DNA of 64,000 bases from Jacaranda mimosifolia (lineage: Eukaryota > Streptophyta > Magnoliopsida > Lamiales > Bignoniaceae). A program made the translations under genes and the position numbers. The DNA lies in the NCBI GenBank assembly GCA_018894105.1, contig CM032117.1:32592501-32656500 (forward strand), read 5' to 3'. Numbering within the stretch: position 1 is the first letter of the stretch; every line of letters begins with the position of its first letter. Below are positions 1-11,989 of the stretch, piece after piece. The notes under the pieces were generated by a model. It was given only the letters and a program-made list of their open reading frames with translations, searched no databases and was not told the DNA's origin.

Positions 1-129
1 ATTTTATTTAATTATAAATATTTTATTCTAACCATCCTACAACAGGCAAAATAAGAAACAAACATCACAGCTAAAGGCACAACTTTATAAAGCATAATAT
101 GCAAAATGATGTCGTTTCAAAGTATAAAA
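1..129. repeat. Flank repeated at 63369-63498
   Basis: These 129 bases lie just outside the gypsy LTR that starts at 130. They match 63369-63498 with few differences, and the second copy is also followed directly by the same LTR. Because the match includes sequence outside the LTR, the two ends of the window share a duplicated locus and not merely two insertions of one element. No coding potential is seen. Confidence 0.8.
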
Positions 130-1459
130 TATAGCACCCCCTCTCGGGACAGCACCCAAGTTGAGGCGCTACCAATTCAATCTTAATTACAGTTCAAATA
201 ATAACTAGGAAACCTGTATTTTAACCGTCTCTAAGGCAAAACAGTCATACTAATCCAAAAGATCATTCCGTAAAGCATAATATATACAATCCAAGTATCA
301 GAATCCAACTCAGCGGAAAATAATTCATTTATCCCATAAGATCAATTCATAACATAAAATACGTACATATCCAGTATCTTAAGTTTCATACAAACATTCT
401 CATAACACTTTTCAAGTAATTGTCTTGATTAGGTGACTTAAATGAACAACAGCAGCACCTAATCTATTACAAAATCACTCTCGTCTAAAACATGCCTCTG
501 CTTATCAGTTTGACTTGTCTGAAGACAAATAACAACAAGGGGGTAAGTCCTAAGGACATAGCGAGGGAAAAGAGAATGACAGGATTCAAAAGAAAATGAT
601 GAGCAATAAATAAGGCAGTTCGGTAATAATGAAAAGTTCAACGTGAAAATGCAGCGCCACCACCCAGAGAAGCCTCTCGCTGTGAGCTTTCCAACGCCCA
701 GCTCCATTTTCAGTTTCTCCACCGGAAAAAACCTCAAATGCTGCCCAGACCCCTAAAATCACCTTACTCCGCAGTGAGGTTTTCGTCAAATTCCGCCTCC
801 ACCGTTGCGTGAAACGGTCATGCAACACCACCACCGAGGTCCTCCAGCTGAGAGCTCCCAAAAATACTACCCAGAAGTCCGTTTAAGCCGTTGCTCTGCC
901 ATGCATTGAAAATGGGTTTTCTTCAAGCTTCTCAGTTCCTATGGTCCGCCGCCCGGGAAGCCATGTGCAAGGTCTCAACGTGAAACTGGTGAAGTGGGGA
1001 AGAGGGTAAACTGTTTAGTTTTTGGAGTGCTGGCCGAAGTCTCGTCGGGGATAGTGATGTCCGCAGTGAAGAAGTGAAAGAAAAAGGAGATAGAAGAAAG
1101 AATAAGAAGGAAAGGAAAATGGAGAAGGAAAATAGTGCTGCCCGTTTTTTATTTAAAATCAAAAGTTTCATTTTTGCAATTTAGTCCTTAGTCTATTTTA
1201 AGTTAAATCAATTAAGTCCTTGGAACTCTGAAAATTGTCCTTAAGTCCCTGTTGAACTTAGTTTTTCCATGCAAACCCCTCAAGTTCCACTTGAAGCCCA
1301 CATAAGTAATCAAAATTTAAAATTTTGACCCTAATACTTTCAATTTCTTGCAATTGAGTCCTTCTCAATTATTTTTGTTCGAGCCCTAAAATCCGATCAA
1401 TAAATCTCTTAATTTCTAAATCCTCATTTCCAAAAATACTAAATTTTAGGGGTGTTACA
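130..1459 (-). mobile_element. Ty3/gypsy LTR (3' LTR of minus-strand element)
   Basis: The LTR of about 1330 bp opens with a mutated TATAGCACCCC (TGTAACACCCC in the copy at 63499) and closes with GGGGTGTTACA, so its ends are inverted repeats of each other. It is followed at once by a polypurine tract on the minus strand, which makes it the downstream LTR of a minus-strand element. The first 510 bases match 4509-5012 and 63499-64000. From about 640 on it differs from the 4509 copy. Short open frames inside (586-861, 932-1171 minus) have no recognisable product. Confidence 0.85.
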
Positions 1460-1475
1460 GACTCTTCCCTTAAAA
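1460..1475 (-). other. Polypurine tract of gypsy element
   Basis: On the minus strand the bases next to the LTR read TTTTAAGGGAAGAGTC, ending exactly where TGTAACACC begins. This is the expected plus-strand priming site for reverse transcription and fixes the LTR boundary at 1459. Confidence 0.75.
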
Positions 1476-2640
1476 GAATCTGGTCCCCAAATTCTCATCT
1501 GAGTACTGTTCTGATTGACAGAAAATGAGTAGATTCGATTTTGTCGATTTACATCTTATCTTTATTACATTCTGCCAGGATTGTTCCTTCAAGTCCTGAT
1601 ACTTCATGTTTCTCGGATGCATTGTATATCTTGACTTGTGTGCCTTATCTAACAATCCTTCTTCCATTTCTTCTGACACACATGTTTTCTTACGGAATAG
1701 AAGAATACCTTGAATATCGGTATTGCACTCAGACTCTCCAGAAGGATCAACTTTCCTTCGATTTCAACATAACACCTGTTCTTAGGCTTTTTGATGCTTC
1801 TGCTTCCAGCAAATAAGCCATTCTAGCCTTTTGGCTCAAGGCATTGGCTACTACACTTGCCTTTTCGGGTGATAGGTGATGGAAGAATAATAGTCTTTTA
1901 GAATTTCAATCCATCACGCTGTCTTATGTTCAGATCCTCATTTTAGTCAAATGATTGACCTTCTAAGTTACTTTAGTCATGAGTAAGCTATTTAGACAAG
2001 TGCTGCACAATTCTTTGTTAACAGCCGACAAGACACATAAAACTACATACTTCTATCACGTTTTTCTGTCCCTTCTAATTGACTACTGCCTCTATCCCAG
2101 AGAGATCAACTTCTACCCCATATGGAGATATGATATATCCAAGAAAAGCCATCTTCTTGTCCAAAATCCGCACTTGCAGATTTTGTCTACAACTAATGCT
2201 TTCTTAAGGTTTCTGAGAACCATGCATAAGTGCTTTACGTGGTCTTTTCTAGTCTTCAGCTGAAAGGACTCTTACTTCAACTCTAGCTTTGAGAAGATTC
2301 TTGTTCCTGCAGAAAGTCAAATAATACTTCTATATGGACTAGGATAATGAATTCAATTCTTTCGGGAGTAATTCTGAGTATTCAGCTTTCACTTCTGTGT
2401 AATAGACCTTAATCTCGAGTTGCATATTTAGTTTGAGGAGGTACAACAGATATGAAAGAATGCCACCATCAAAATCATATATGGCATTATTATAATTTCC
2501 AAAATTAGAAATCATACCTTCTGCCACTTTATAAGGATCAGGTGCCTTTTCTTTAGTCAGAGCATATGCTCGCTCGGACTTTTAGCTTTTCACCAGTTCC
2601 TACGACTTGTTTCCTTTTCTAGTAGGGGTTGACTTTCCTC
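1476..2640 (-). pseudogene. Ty3/gypsy pol remnant (RT, RNase H, integrase N-terminus)
   Basis: Reading right to left, three domain scraps appear in the order RT, RNase H, integrase, which is the Ty3/gypsy order. About 2290-2050 encodes an RT stretch: a FSKLEL-like segment runs almost directly into DHVKHLCMVLRNLKK and FLGYIISPYGVEVD, with the catalytic palm between them missing. About 1900-1840 holds RWIEILKDYYSSITYHPKRQ, the RNase H region that precedes the usual NVVADALSRK. About 1680-1560 holds LLDKAHKSRYTMHP, the zinc-binding start of integrase. The integrase core and any chromodomain are absent. Stops and frameshifts are frequent, so the protein is dead. Confidence 0.8.
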
Positions 2641-3640
2641 GATTTGGGCAATCCTTGACTAAATGCTGATCACTGCCCCAAACTACACATCTACGTTGCT
2701 TTCTCCAACATCTTGATTCTTCATGGCCTAGTTTCCCACAATATCCACATGCTCTCTGTGTTGTACACGTGGTTTCACCAGTCTAATAAACTTGCTGATT
2801 GACACCCTCGATTTGTAACTTTGGTTGTTTGTTATTAGGGTGGTCTTTCCTACTGGGTGGTATCCTTCATAGCGTTTTCCAACAGTTAGATTCCTCATGA
2901 TTTAACATGCCACAAAATCCACAAAATCCACAAATCTTTTCTGATATCCCAGATTGGATCTTCCGTCGTTTCTGACCTAAACCACTTCTTTTCCTAACAG
3001 CAACTCTAATCTCATAAGTTGTTCCTATCTTGTCTTTTCCTCCATCTGTATGTACCTCAAGAGGTTCTTGTTCCATCTGCAAGGCCCTCCTCAAGGCTTC
3101 CTCAAAGTTAGACTGCTCATAAGGCGTTAGGGTTTGTCGTATCTCAGATCTTAATCCCTTAACAAATTTCTCAGTTCTACTCTCCTCATTTCTCAATACA
3201 TGTGGGGCATACTGAATCAACCTGCTAAATCTTGCCTTATATTGACACACTGTCATATCTGCTTGGGTAAGACATTCAAATTCTTATTTTCGGGCATCCC
3301 TTACTTTTTATGGTATATATCTATCTATAAATTCCCACACAAAGTTGTCCCAGGTACGAGGTACCTTCTTATGTTCCCATCATTGGCTTACTAAGGTCCA
3401 CCATTGACCTATAGCTCATTCTAATAGATAGATAGCAAATATAAATTTGAGGTCCTCTAGGTAACCTAACATTTGACAAATATCATCAATTTCCTTGATC
3501 CAAGCTTCTGCTTTCTGGTGATTCGATTCACCTATAAATATTGGAGGATGGAACTTAAAAAGATGTGGTAAGGTCCCGAACTTTGGAGGTTCCTCATCTC
3601 TCTTTTGATTATTGATCTGACCTTGTTGCTGGTGCAATTG
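2641..3640 (-). pseudogene. Ty3/gypsy gag remnant
   Basis: The upstream part (3637-3416) carries FHPPIFIGESNHQKAEAWI, typical of the start of the plant gypsy gag domain. The middle (3256-2867) continues with QYKARFSRLIQYAPHV and FVKGLRSEIRQTLTPYEQ, the capsid core. A zinc knuckle follows near 2770-2650: CGYCGKLGHEESRC keeps the CX2CX4HX4C pattern, and a second knuckle has lost its second cysteine (CVVW). Another CCHC-like segment (CGMLNHEESNC) lies at about 2880-2920. Gag packages the element RNA. The frame is split by stops, so it is not functional. Confidence 0.8.
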
Positions 3641-4492
3641 TTGGAATTGCTACCACATTATTATATTCATCTGCTCTACAACTTCTCTCCTTACTGTTGA
3701 TTGTACCTATAGACCTCATGTTTTTCCCTCAATACTTATTGGACATCTCCGATCCAAGGTGTCCTCTTCTCGACTTTCTTGGTTAGGGGAATACATTGGG
3801 ACTAGTTCTGGTGATGTCATCCAATACGTTGCAAGCTCTGAAACCGAAGACTACGCCTATGATAAAATTATTTAATATATTAGGTTAGTATCAGCACAAT
3901 TACATCAGTGTGAGCACAAGTCTAGAGTTTCCAAAATAGCTATGCTAATTACGCCCGATCGTACACAAAATGATAAGGCGTAAAGAAGGGGAAAAGAAAT
4001 ATAAGCCAATGCTATGTGACTCAACAGTCAGAAGCTACTACTAAGAAACTACTACCCTATATACATATATACAACGTGTCCATGGTCATCACATCCTCCA
4101 GTTCTAGTTCCTTTCCCGTCTGGACTCGTATGGCATGAAGTCTTTGTACTTGAGCCTTTGTTATCATAACCCTTATAACCCAATATCGATTTCAAATGGC
4201 TAACTCTGCTCAACTTAGCATGAGTAACTCATGCTAATCTCATAATTTATCCTCATGTGTCTTGACATATCCTTAGTAAGCTCTCTTATTTTTATGATTA
4301 TCAGTCATCCCTTAATATAAAAGTCACAAAATCTGTTTCATTTATACCAGACTATTTAAATTCATTCCCAAATCCCTTGGGTCCCATATAACCTTTCAAT
4401 ATACCTCAAATATTCAGAGTTCAAATCCTAACTAAGCTAAACATGAGGTTAGCTGTGAATCCCAATTTAACACCTAGGTCATCAACAACCTA
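3641..4492 (-). other. Gypsy element leader, no gene
   Basis: This stretch between primer binding site and gag start holds no convincing reading frame. It corresponds to the untranslated leader of the minus-strand gypsy element and may include degraded gag 5' sequence near 3640-3850. Confidence 0.5.
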
Positions 4493-4505
4493 GGTTCTGA
4501 TACCA
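4493..4505 (-). other. Primer binding site (iMet tRNA type), gypsy element
   Basis: The minus strand reads TGGTATCAGAACC, one or two changes from the TGGTATCAGAGCC complement of plant initiator methionine tRNA. It lies three bases inside the LTR edge at 4509, as expected for minus-strand priming. Confidence 0.85.
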
Positions 4506-4508
4506 CCC

Positions 4509-5012
4509 TATAACACCCCCTCTGGGACAGCACCCAAGTTGAGGCGTTACCAATTCAATCTTAATTTCAGTTCAAATAATAACTAGGAAACCTGTAATTT
4601 AACCGTTTCTAAGGCAAAACAGTCACATTAATCCAAAAGATCATTCCATAAAGTATAATATATACAACCCAAGAGTCCAACTCAGTGGAAAATAATTCAT
4701 TTATCCCATAAGATCAATTCATAACATAAAATACGTACATATCCAGTATCTTAAGTTTCATAAAAACATTCTCATAACACTTTTCAAGTAATTGTCTTGA
4801 TTAGGTGACTTAAATGAACAACAGCAGCACCTAATCTATTACAAAATCACTCTCGTCTAAAACATGCCTCTGCTTATCAGTTTGACTTGTCTGAAGACAA
4901 ATAACAACAAGGGGGTAAGTCCTAAGGACTTAGCGAGGGAAAAGAGAATGACAGGATTCAAAAGAAAATGATGAGCAATAAACAAGGCAGTTCGGTAACA
5001 ATGAAAAGTTCA
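4509..5012 (-). mobile_element. Ty3/gypsy 5' LTR, recognisable part
   Basis: The sequence from TATAACACCCCC to about 5012 aligns closely with 130-640, including ACAACAAGGGGGTAAGTCC. Beyond about 5012 similarity to the left LTR stops. The rest of this LTR is either a diverged variant or was replaced, so its far boundary and any target duplication cannot be given. Unlike the copy at 130 it carries a short deletion near 4670. Confidence 0.8.
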
Positions 5013-6200
5013 ACATGAATCAACATTGTGCAAAGTACACATGATACCAAATATATTAGACTGTTGGTCATTCTATCCTTATTACTCCCAGATCAATGTA
5101 TAGTTACTAGTACCGGACGTCGGTACAGTATAAAGTAACTGTATATTAAAAACTGTTACAATATAATCAAGGTAAAATTGACATAATAAAAATTAAAATA
5201 CTCAAATATTTTAAAAATATTCAAATAATTAGCATATATAAGATTAGTTATCAAAATATCTTTATTTAAGTAATTACTTAAGGATTAATTATAAAAATAA
5301 TCAGGTATAATAAAATAATAAATTAATTAAATATTTAACTAATTAATGATTAGTCCATTACTAATTACTTATTTATTAAATATAACATGAATATTAAATC
5401 AGATTAAAAATAAAAAACTAGATATAAATTAATCATTTATCATTTTTTACCTTTCCCCTAATTTTTGGCCTTTTCCTTTTTCATATTATTTTTTTCATAA
5501 TTTATTCATTTTTTTGGATCTTCTCCTTTCCTCCATTTTTTCATTAATTTATTTCCTTTGTGCCCTTCTTCCTCCTGCCTCCTAGTTTCCCTCTCGTTTA
5601 TAAACATCTCGTCGGCCGCTGCTTGTCATCTCCAAGTAGCCTACAAACGTTTTCTGTTTTCTTTGAGAAATCAGCGATTCAACTGTATCAAGTTGATTTC
5701 TCAGTCATTTAGTCGATCTAAATCTGGTTTATCGTTAATTCTTGTTAACCTTCGATATAGTCCGGAATTTTGGAATGGCAGCCTTCGTTCCCATACTGAT
5801 CCGACCATCTTGGTTGCAATAGTGGAATCCGGCAAATGTTGCTTTGCAGAAGGAATTTTTACTCATAAAAGTGGTTACAATCTCTTAGCTGCGAATTCCT
5901 CAACTGGAGGGAATATTTAAGTGATGAAGAAACGACAGAAACCCTAATTAATTATCTTGACTAATAACTATCTCCTCATTTAATACTAACTGACTGACTA
6001 TATTTTACTCCTCTAATCTCTAACACAAATTTGTCCCAAAATGACATTGCTTCAGTTTAGTGGAATGGCATTGTCCTTTTTAATTTTTTAAAAGTTGCTA
6101 TCCTCAAAATGATGTCATTCGGCCCTCATTCTTTAAAATAAAATGCCTGTCGCACCTCTTTTCTTTCCTTATCCACATTTTTTACCTTCTTGCCAGATTC
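5013..6200. other. AT-rich interval, no supported gene
   Basis: The interval is AT-rich, with runs of A/T-only words between 5150 and 5450. One open frame of 120 codons on the plus strand (5558-5920) resembles no family I know and has a composition like non-coding LTR sequence. It could be the unmatched remainder of the gypsy 5' LTR. I do not call a gene. Confidence 0.5.
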
Positions 6201-6208
6201 ATAACATT

Positions 6209-7040
6209 TAGGGGCGTAAACGGATATTAAACGTATTAGATACACTGTTTTCATATTCGTATCCATTTAACTTTTTGAATATTTGGATACGGATACGGAT
6301 ACGGATACGAATTTGACGGATATTTAAAAATGATATCCAAATTCGTATCCATCGGATATCGATCGGATTCGGATATATCCGTATTCGTTTATAATTATTC
6401 AGATGCATTCATATTTTATTAAACTTGTTCGTATTTAAAATATTATTTTATATTCATATTCAATGATAATTATTTAGATATCCATTTACGAATATCCAAA
6501 TATGTGAATTTATGAACATATAACAAATACATATTTTAATTAATATAAGGAACTATATAATTTTATTAAAACGAAACAATCAAACAAATAGCATAATTTT
6601 TAATTAATTATTGACTTTATAATTGATTATTAGTACCAATTAATAATAATAATGGCATTTAAGTATATTAATTATAAAGTCAACCAACAATAATTATGTT
6701 GATTAACTTTATTCTTCATTTTTTTTCCCCTATATTACAATAATTTTAAAATTTATTCTTTTTTCTTCCCAATTCTTCAATTATAATATACATATACATA
6801 TATGGATTATGATATTTTTATCGAAAAATATAAATGATATATTATTTAATAAATATATATATTTGGATCGGATATTACACGGATTGGATACACATTTACC
6901 ATATCCGTATCCATTTATAATCGGATATCTACTAATCGAATACAGATAATATCCTCTTTAAACGGATGCGGATAAATTTTGTATAAATGGATACGAATGC
7001 GAACAGTAAACGAATTTTTGAATATTCATTTACAGCCCTA
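6209..7040. mobile_element. Non-autonomous hAT element (MITE), 832 bp
   Basis: The ends are inverted repeats: TAGGGGCGTAAACG at the left, and TAGGGCTGTAAATG reading inward from the right. The element is flanked by an exact 8-bp duplication, ATAACATT at 6201-6208 and 7041-7048, the hallmark of hAT transposition. Inside both ends lie many copies of a GGATACGGATA-like motif in both orientations, probably subterminal transposase-binding repeats. The interior is AT-rich with no transposase. A parent hAT element must supply that in trans. Confidence 0.92.
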
Positions 7041-7056
7041 ATAACATTTTCAAAAA

Positions 7057-8035
7057 TCTGATTTGATTTGCCCACCTATTTTTGGCACATTTTTGGTGCC
7101 CAAATTAGTTCTCAAAAAATAAAATAAAATAAAAATAGATATCATGGATTTGTGCCTTATGTTCCGACCTTATTTCTTAATATAATTCACTTCCAACATT
7201 TTTTACTTTTTTGTTTTTTAATCCAGAAATTCCAACATCAATATTGACTTAGCTAAGAAAATAAAAAAATATCAAAACATCATTTTAACTGTTAAAAATA
7301 GGGAACTTATTTCTTATCTTTAGTTTTATATCGAACTATCCTATTCTATTTTATAAAATTTAAAATTAAATATTCATATCTATTCAAGCATTTTGGAAAC
7401 ATTTAAAGGTGGCAATTTCTAACTTAATACGAGATGGCCACAAAATTATTGAGTTTAATTATGTTGAGGTTTACTGTCCAAGCACTTGGGAAATATTTAA
7501 AGGTGGCAATTTCTAACTTAATACGAGACGACCACAAAATTATTGAGTTTAATTATGTTGAGGCTTACTAGATTTGGAACAAAACTGGTAAACCCATAAC
7601 ATAACCTAAAAATTTTGAGGGGCTAAATAAATACAGTAGTCTGTGTAATGTTCAAAAGAGATGGTGGAAGGATAACGAATGGCACCACATGAGCAAGACA
7701 GGGCAGAGAACATTGCGATTGTGGTCGATATTTGGGAGGTTTTGTGGGAGTAACAAATTTTTGGTGTTTCCTTTTCTGCTCTAAGTAACGTATAAAAATT
7801 TAAGAAGATCTAATTTGATTTGCCGATGCCCATTTTTGCATGTTTTAGTGCCTACATGAGTTAATTCCCAAATATCAAAAAAGTTTAAAATCAGTATCAT
7901 CAATTTTGAGAAAAATAAAAATATCAAAAACATCAATGTTGACTTCAAATTAGAAAACTTGTTCTTTATCTTTAATTTTATATCGTATATCCTATTCTAT
8001 TTTGTCAAATTTAAAAATAACTATCAATATTTATC
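7057..8035. repeat. Diverged direct duplication (7057-7385 and 7797-8035)
   Basis: Both segments start with a TCTRATTTGATTTGCC-like word, continue with a CCCATTTTTG / TTTTTGG block, share a TATCAAAACATCA-like word, and end with TTATATCG followed by ATCCTATTCTATTTT. Order and orientation are the same, with indels. This is an old direct duplication of unknown origin. Confidence 0.65.
7385..7571. repeat. Tandem repeat, 94-bp unit, two copies
   Basis: Copy one (7385-7478) and copy two (7479 to about 7571) both run from CAAGCA through AGGTGGCAATTTCTAACTTA to GTTGAGGTTTACT, with only a few substitutions. No coding role is seen. Confidence 0.9.
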
Positions 8036-9785
8036 TTGCCACTTTGAAAATATTTGTAAAGTAATATTTAATAAATTAATATATTTATAAGGATTAGAGA
8101 ATGCAAAACATATATGCATGAACGATATTATATAAGATTTTTCATGCTCGGAAGGGCACTTGAACCCTGCTTGGAAAGCCTCGGATGCACATGCAAGATG
8201 CAAAATAAGTAGGTTAGTCATGAGATGGTTAAAAATGATTCCACAAAAAAAAATGAATCAATGTAATAGAAGTGTTCTCAGGCAAATTCCTTTTTGAAAG
8301 GCTCAAAAGTACAATGAGTTATGTGAGAATTATTTCAAGATTGACAGATTTACTTAGGGGATTTAGGAGTGGATGTGGGTAATATGGAATGGGTAAGTTA
8401 TCACTGAAATCACTGAAACAAGGACTCAGATAGAAATATAGGCCAGAAGCTAACAGCAAGCTCCTAGTCTAGCTTCTCCTTCTTTTATGGCAACAAGGCA
8501 AGAGCCCATGCTTGGAGTCCGAATTCATATGTAAGATGCCAACTTGGACCACTAATTTGTAGATGGACAGCCTATAGAAAGGGCCTTTTTTCCACTTATT
8601 TTAAAAAGATTCCTGATCGACTTTTATAGTTCTTGAGCTCTCGCTTTCAATACAAATTAACCATAGAATTGGATTATCAAAGAATATAGCTTATGAGTTT
8701 CTTTTATTGGTTTCACTAGGTATGAAAACCACAAAAGAGTTTAGATAAATATCTTTCGAATGTTGAATTAAGCTCATCCGACAAAAGATTTGGAATCCAT
8801 TGACATAGGTCGATTTTTCTTTATTTATGGTACAACCAAACTCCTTGTTGATCTTCCAACTCAAGCAATCAAGAGCAAATGTATCCCCCCACTATAGGCA
8901 TTCTTTTGATGCTTAAAAATGAACACTTCTTTTTTTGCCCAAGAAAAGAGTTGTCGATGATGGTCATAAAAGGCTTGAAATTACCCTTCTAGGCGGAACT
9001 GGGATGGGCCTGAGCCAAGGGACAAGTCGTTCTTGTAAAGTTAATTGCTGACTTTCTCGCAGCAAGAAAAATCTTTTTTCTTTCCTAAATGTTTAGTACA
9101 AGTTACTCCAACTAGTTATTCAGACTAGTAATGGAACAGTGGTGCCTCCAAACCCTTGTAGGTATACTTTGACAAACAAATCTTTGTGTGAACGAGAAAT
9201 TTTGGTGCTTCTTGTAGCCCCCCCTCTCTCTTCAGCCTAATATTTCCTTTGTGAAAGAAAATAACTAGCGCAAGCTATAATTTGATATTTGACAAAAGAG
9301 TAGTGTTAGGTCCCTTCATAGTGAAAAAGTGAATTCACTCAAGACGAAACTAAATATGGGATAGGAGCGAAATCAACATCATTTGGAAGAATAGGTATGG
9401 AGTTGGGACTTTTTTTTGTAACTCTCCAGGGGGCATAAAAGCAGTGGCGAATTCTATTCTAAAAGTAAGTGAAGATGAAAGCACGTCTTGAAATACATTT
9501 TCCCATTCTTTTTTTCTTCTCAATTTTATTTTATTTTTTTCTTTTAATGTGTGCATTTAATCAATATTTTCTAACATATTTAGGTATTAATTGTGAATGG
9601 CTAAGGGTCCATTTGGTTTCATTTTCAAACCCCATTCTAACATTTTCTACTATTTAAAAATTGAAATACATCACTTTCTACGTATGTTCACCTGATATTA
9701 TTTTCATTTTCATTTTCAGAGCATATTCCCAAATAACCTATATATCTTATCCCAATAACCTATATATTTTCTCTCTCTATTTTAC
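7572..9785. other. Interval without recognised features
   Basis: Apart from the direct repeat ending near 8035, I recognise nothing in these 2.2 kb. The part from about 8440 to 9480 is somewhat less AT-rich than its surroundings, yet every frame is broken by stops. It might be an old transposon or an organelle-derived insert, but the sequence does not let me say which. Confidence 0.4.
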
Positions 9786-9941
9786 TAGGAAATATGATTT
9801 CCTGAATTCCTAAGAGGGTAAGAAATTTGCTAAAATAGTGGGAGTAAAACATGCTTGAAAGCGCATAAACGTGTTTTTAATATCAAATTCAATATGCTTG
9901 TATTTTCTTCTTCACTTATGTAGATTTGCGAAATCTCAAGA

Positions 9942-10690
9942 ATGGCTAAAAATCTACTAAACCTCATTTTGGAAACCAATAAACTAACCGAGTTGAACTA
10001 CCACGATTGACTAAACCTCAAAATCATTCTTGATCTGAGAAATGGACATTTGTCCTATATCAAGGTGCTCCAAATCCCATAGGTATTAATGTGGATCAAG
10101 AGAAACGTGAAATGTTCACAAATTGGGTTGAGGATCACCTCCGATCCCATAGTCTTATGATGACATCTATGAACTTCAAAAGCCTCATGAAAACATGAAA
10201 CATACATCGGTAAATTGCTTGCAAAAGTTGTATAGCAAACAAGGTATGAGAGATTCATGTAGTCAAAGGAGATTTTTCAAGTTAGGATGGTTGAGGGGTC
10301 ATGTGTTCTCGACTACGGTCTAAAGATGATTAGGCTTGTTGAGAAGCTCTTCAACATAGACATAGTGATGGATAATGACCTCTAAGGGGATTTGATCCTA
10401 TGATCCTTGTTGAGTTTATTTGACTAAAGTGTTGGTCAAGGCATAAACAACCATGGAAATGACAAACCTTTAATGATTGCTTCCTCTTCCCATTCTAAAG
10501 GCCCTAAAGGCAAAAGGAAAAGGGGTAAGAAGAAGAGTTCTTCTTGGAAGAGGAAACAAACATTTAAGGGGTTCGGTGGAGTCAAGAAGATAAGTGGGGA
10601 TAATAAGAATGCAACTTGTTGCTATTGAGGCAAATTGGGTCATTAAAAGCTCAAGTTCAAGAAATACCTTCTAACCCTAGGGTAGGGTGA
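9942..10690 (+). pseudogene. Element A gag remnant
   Basis: The start MAKNLLNLILETNKL matches the gag starts of B and D (MANNPLN, MAKNPLSIILETNKL). Stops appear within 25 codons. Near 10610 the zinc-knuckle remnant reads CCY*GKLGH, with a stop where the second cysteine or tryptophan stood. A lysine-rich stretch precedes it (10490-10560). Gag would form the virus-like particle; this copy cannot. Confidence 0.75.
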
Positions 10691-11020
10691 GTTGTTTATT
10701 GAAGTGCACCTAAGGATAAATTCTTCCTCATGGGTATTTGATACCGTATGTGGTTTTCATCTTTGTAATTTGTTACAAAGGATAGAAAGAAGAATAAATC
10801 TTCATGATGGGGACATGATCCACCGCCTTGGCAACGGAGCAATAGTTGGAGCCAAAATTGAAGGCATAAGTTAAGTTAGACTTAAGAGATTCTGAAGCTT
10901 GTACTAAATCCTTGTTACTATGTACCTAAGTGCCATTGGTACAATGTTAAAGGATTATACATTTTTGATTCTCCACCATCACTAATACACATTCAACAAA
11001 GAAACAAAAGAAAGTTAGAT
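10691..11020 (+). pseudogene. Element A aspartic protease remnant
   Basis: The open frame 10692-10874 carries SSSWVFDTVCGFHLCN, the copia protease active-site region (WxxDTGC type) with DTVCG at residues 17-21. It continues with GDMIHRLGNGAIVGAKIEG, the downstream strand. The second half is shortened and shifted compared with C, where a fuller version is present. Protease would cut the Gag-Pol polyprotein. Confidence 0.75.
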
Positions 11021-11989
11021 AACCAAGAAAATGCATACCTTTGGCATGCAAGACATTGATATATTTTTCAGAATAGGATGAACAAGTTAGTGGCCTTTAA
11101 AACACTAAATGTTAGTAGATTAGACGATCTACTTACTTGTGAATTTCGTTTAAAAGGAAAAATGACCAATGCCCCTTTTGTAGGACAAACGGAGCGATCT
11201 ACAAGTCCTTTGGATTTGATCCATATAGATGTATGTGGGCCACTAAGAGTTAGTGCAAGAGAGGTTATTCTTATTTCATTATCTTCACCAATGATTTCAT
11301 CAGTTTGGACGTGTGAATCTTATGAAGTACAAGTCTAAAGCCTTTGAAAAGTTGAAAGAGTATAGGAATGAAGTAAAAAAAGCAATTAGGACTTAGTATC
11401 AAAACTCTTCGATCGGATCGAGGAAGTGAATACTTACGTACCAAATTCTTGAATTATCTAAAAGAGAATGGGATTTTCTCACAATGACTCTATCTAGCAC
11501 ACCTTAACACAATGGAGTAGCTGAGAGGAGGAACCGTATTTTGTTAGACATGGTACGGTCCATGATGAACTTAACTGACGTCCCTATCTCTTTTTAGGGA
11601 TACGCCCTTGAGACGGCAGCGAGGCTACTAAATATAGTACCCTCAAAATCGGTGCCAAAAATACCACATGAGATGTGGTTTGGCAAAGCACCTTTGTACT
11701 CTTATTTAAGAGTTTGGGGGTCTCCCGCCTATGTCAAGAGACTAGTGGGAGACAAGTTGGATGCGAGATCCACCATGTGCAAGTTTGTGGGATACCCCAA
11801 AGACTCTTTGTATTATTATTTTTATGATCCCTCAGAACAACAAGTGTTTGTTTCAAGGAATGCCATATTTTTGGAAAAGGAGTTTCTATCAAATAGAAAG
11901 AGCGTTATCGTTGAACTTGATGAAGTACAAGACGATCATATAATCCCACAACGGATAAAAATAAAAGAGCATCACGAGCTTAGCACACA
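11021..11989 (+). pseudogene. Element A GAG-pre-integrase and integrase remnant
   Basis: 11078-11338 encodes the zinc-binding pre-integrase segment (CEFRLKGKMTNAPFVGQ), followed by DLIHIDVCGPLRVS with the first catalytic Asp. A frameshifted stretch contains HNGVAERRN with the catalytic Glu retained (about 11505-11545). The longest intact part, 11652-12026, holds the C-terminal region (GSPAYVKRLVGDKLDARS, FVGYP, FVSRNAIFLEKEF). Integrase inserts the cDNA into the genome. Stops and shifts inactivate it. Confidence 0.82.

Noticed and set aside
586..1171. Minus-strand open frames of 79-91 codons
   Set aside because: They lie wholly inside the gypsy LTR and have no family resemblance.
5558..5920. 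120-codon plus-strand open frame as a host gene
   Set aside because: Low-complexity serine and phenylalanine-rich start, no recognisable domain, and likely LTR-derived surroundings.
8440..9480. Possible organelle-derived insert
   Set aside because: Composition is slightly less AT-rich, but I could not match any organelle gene from the sequence.
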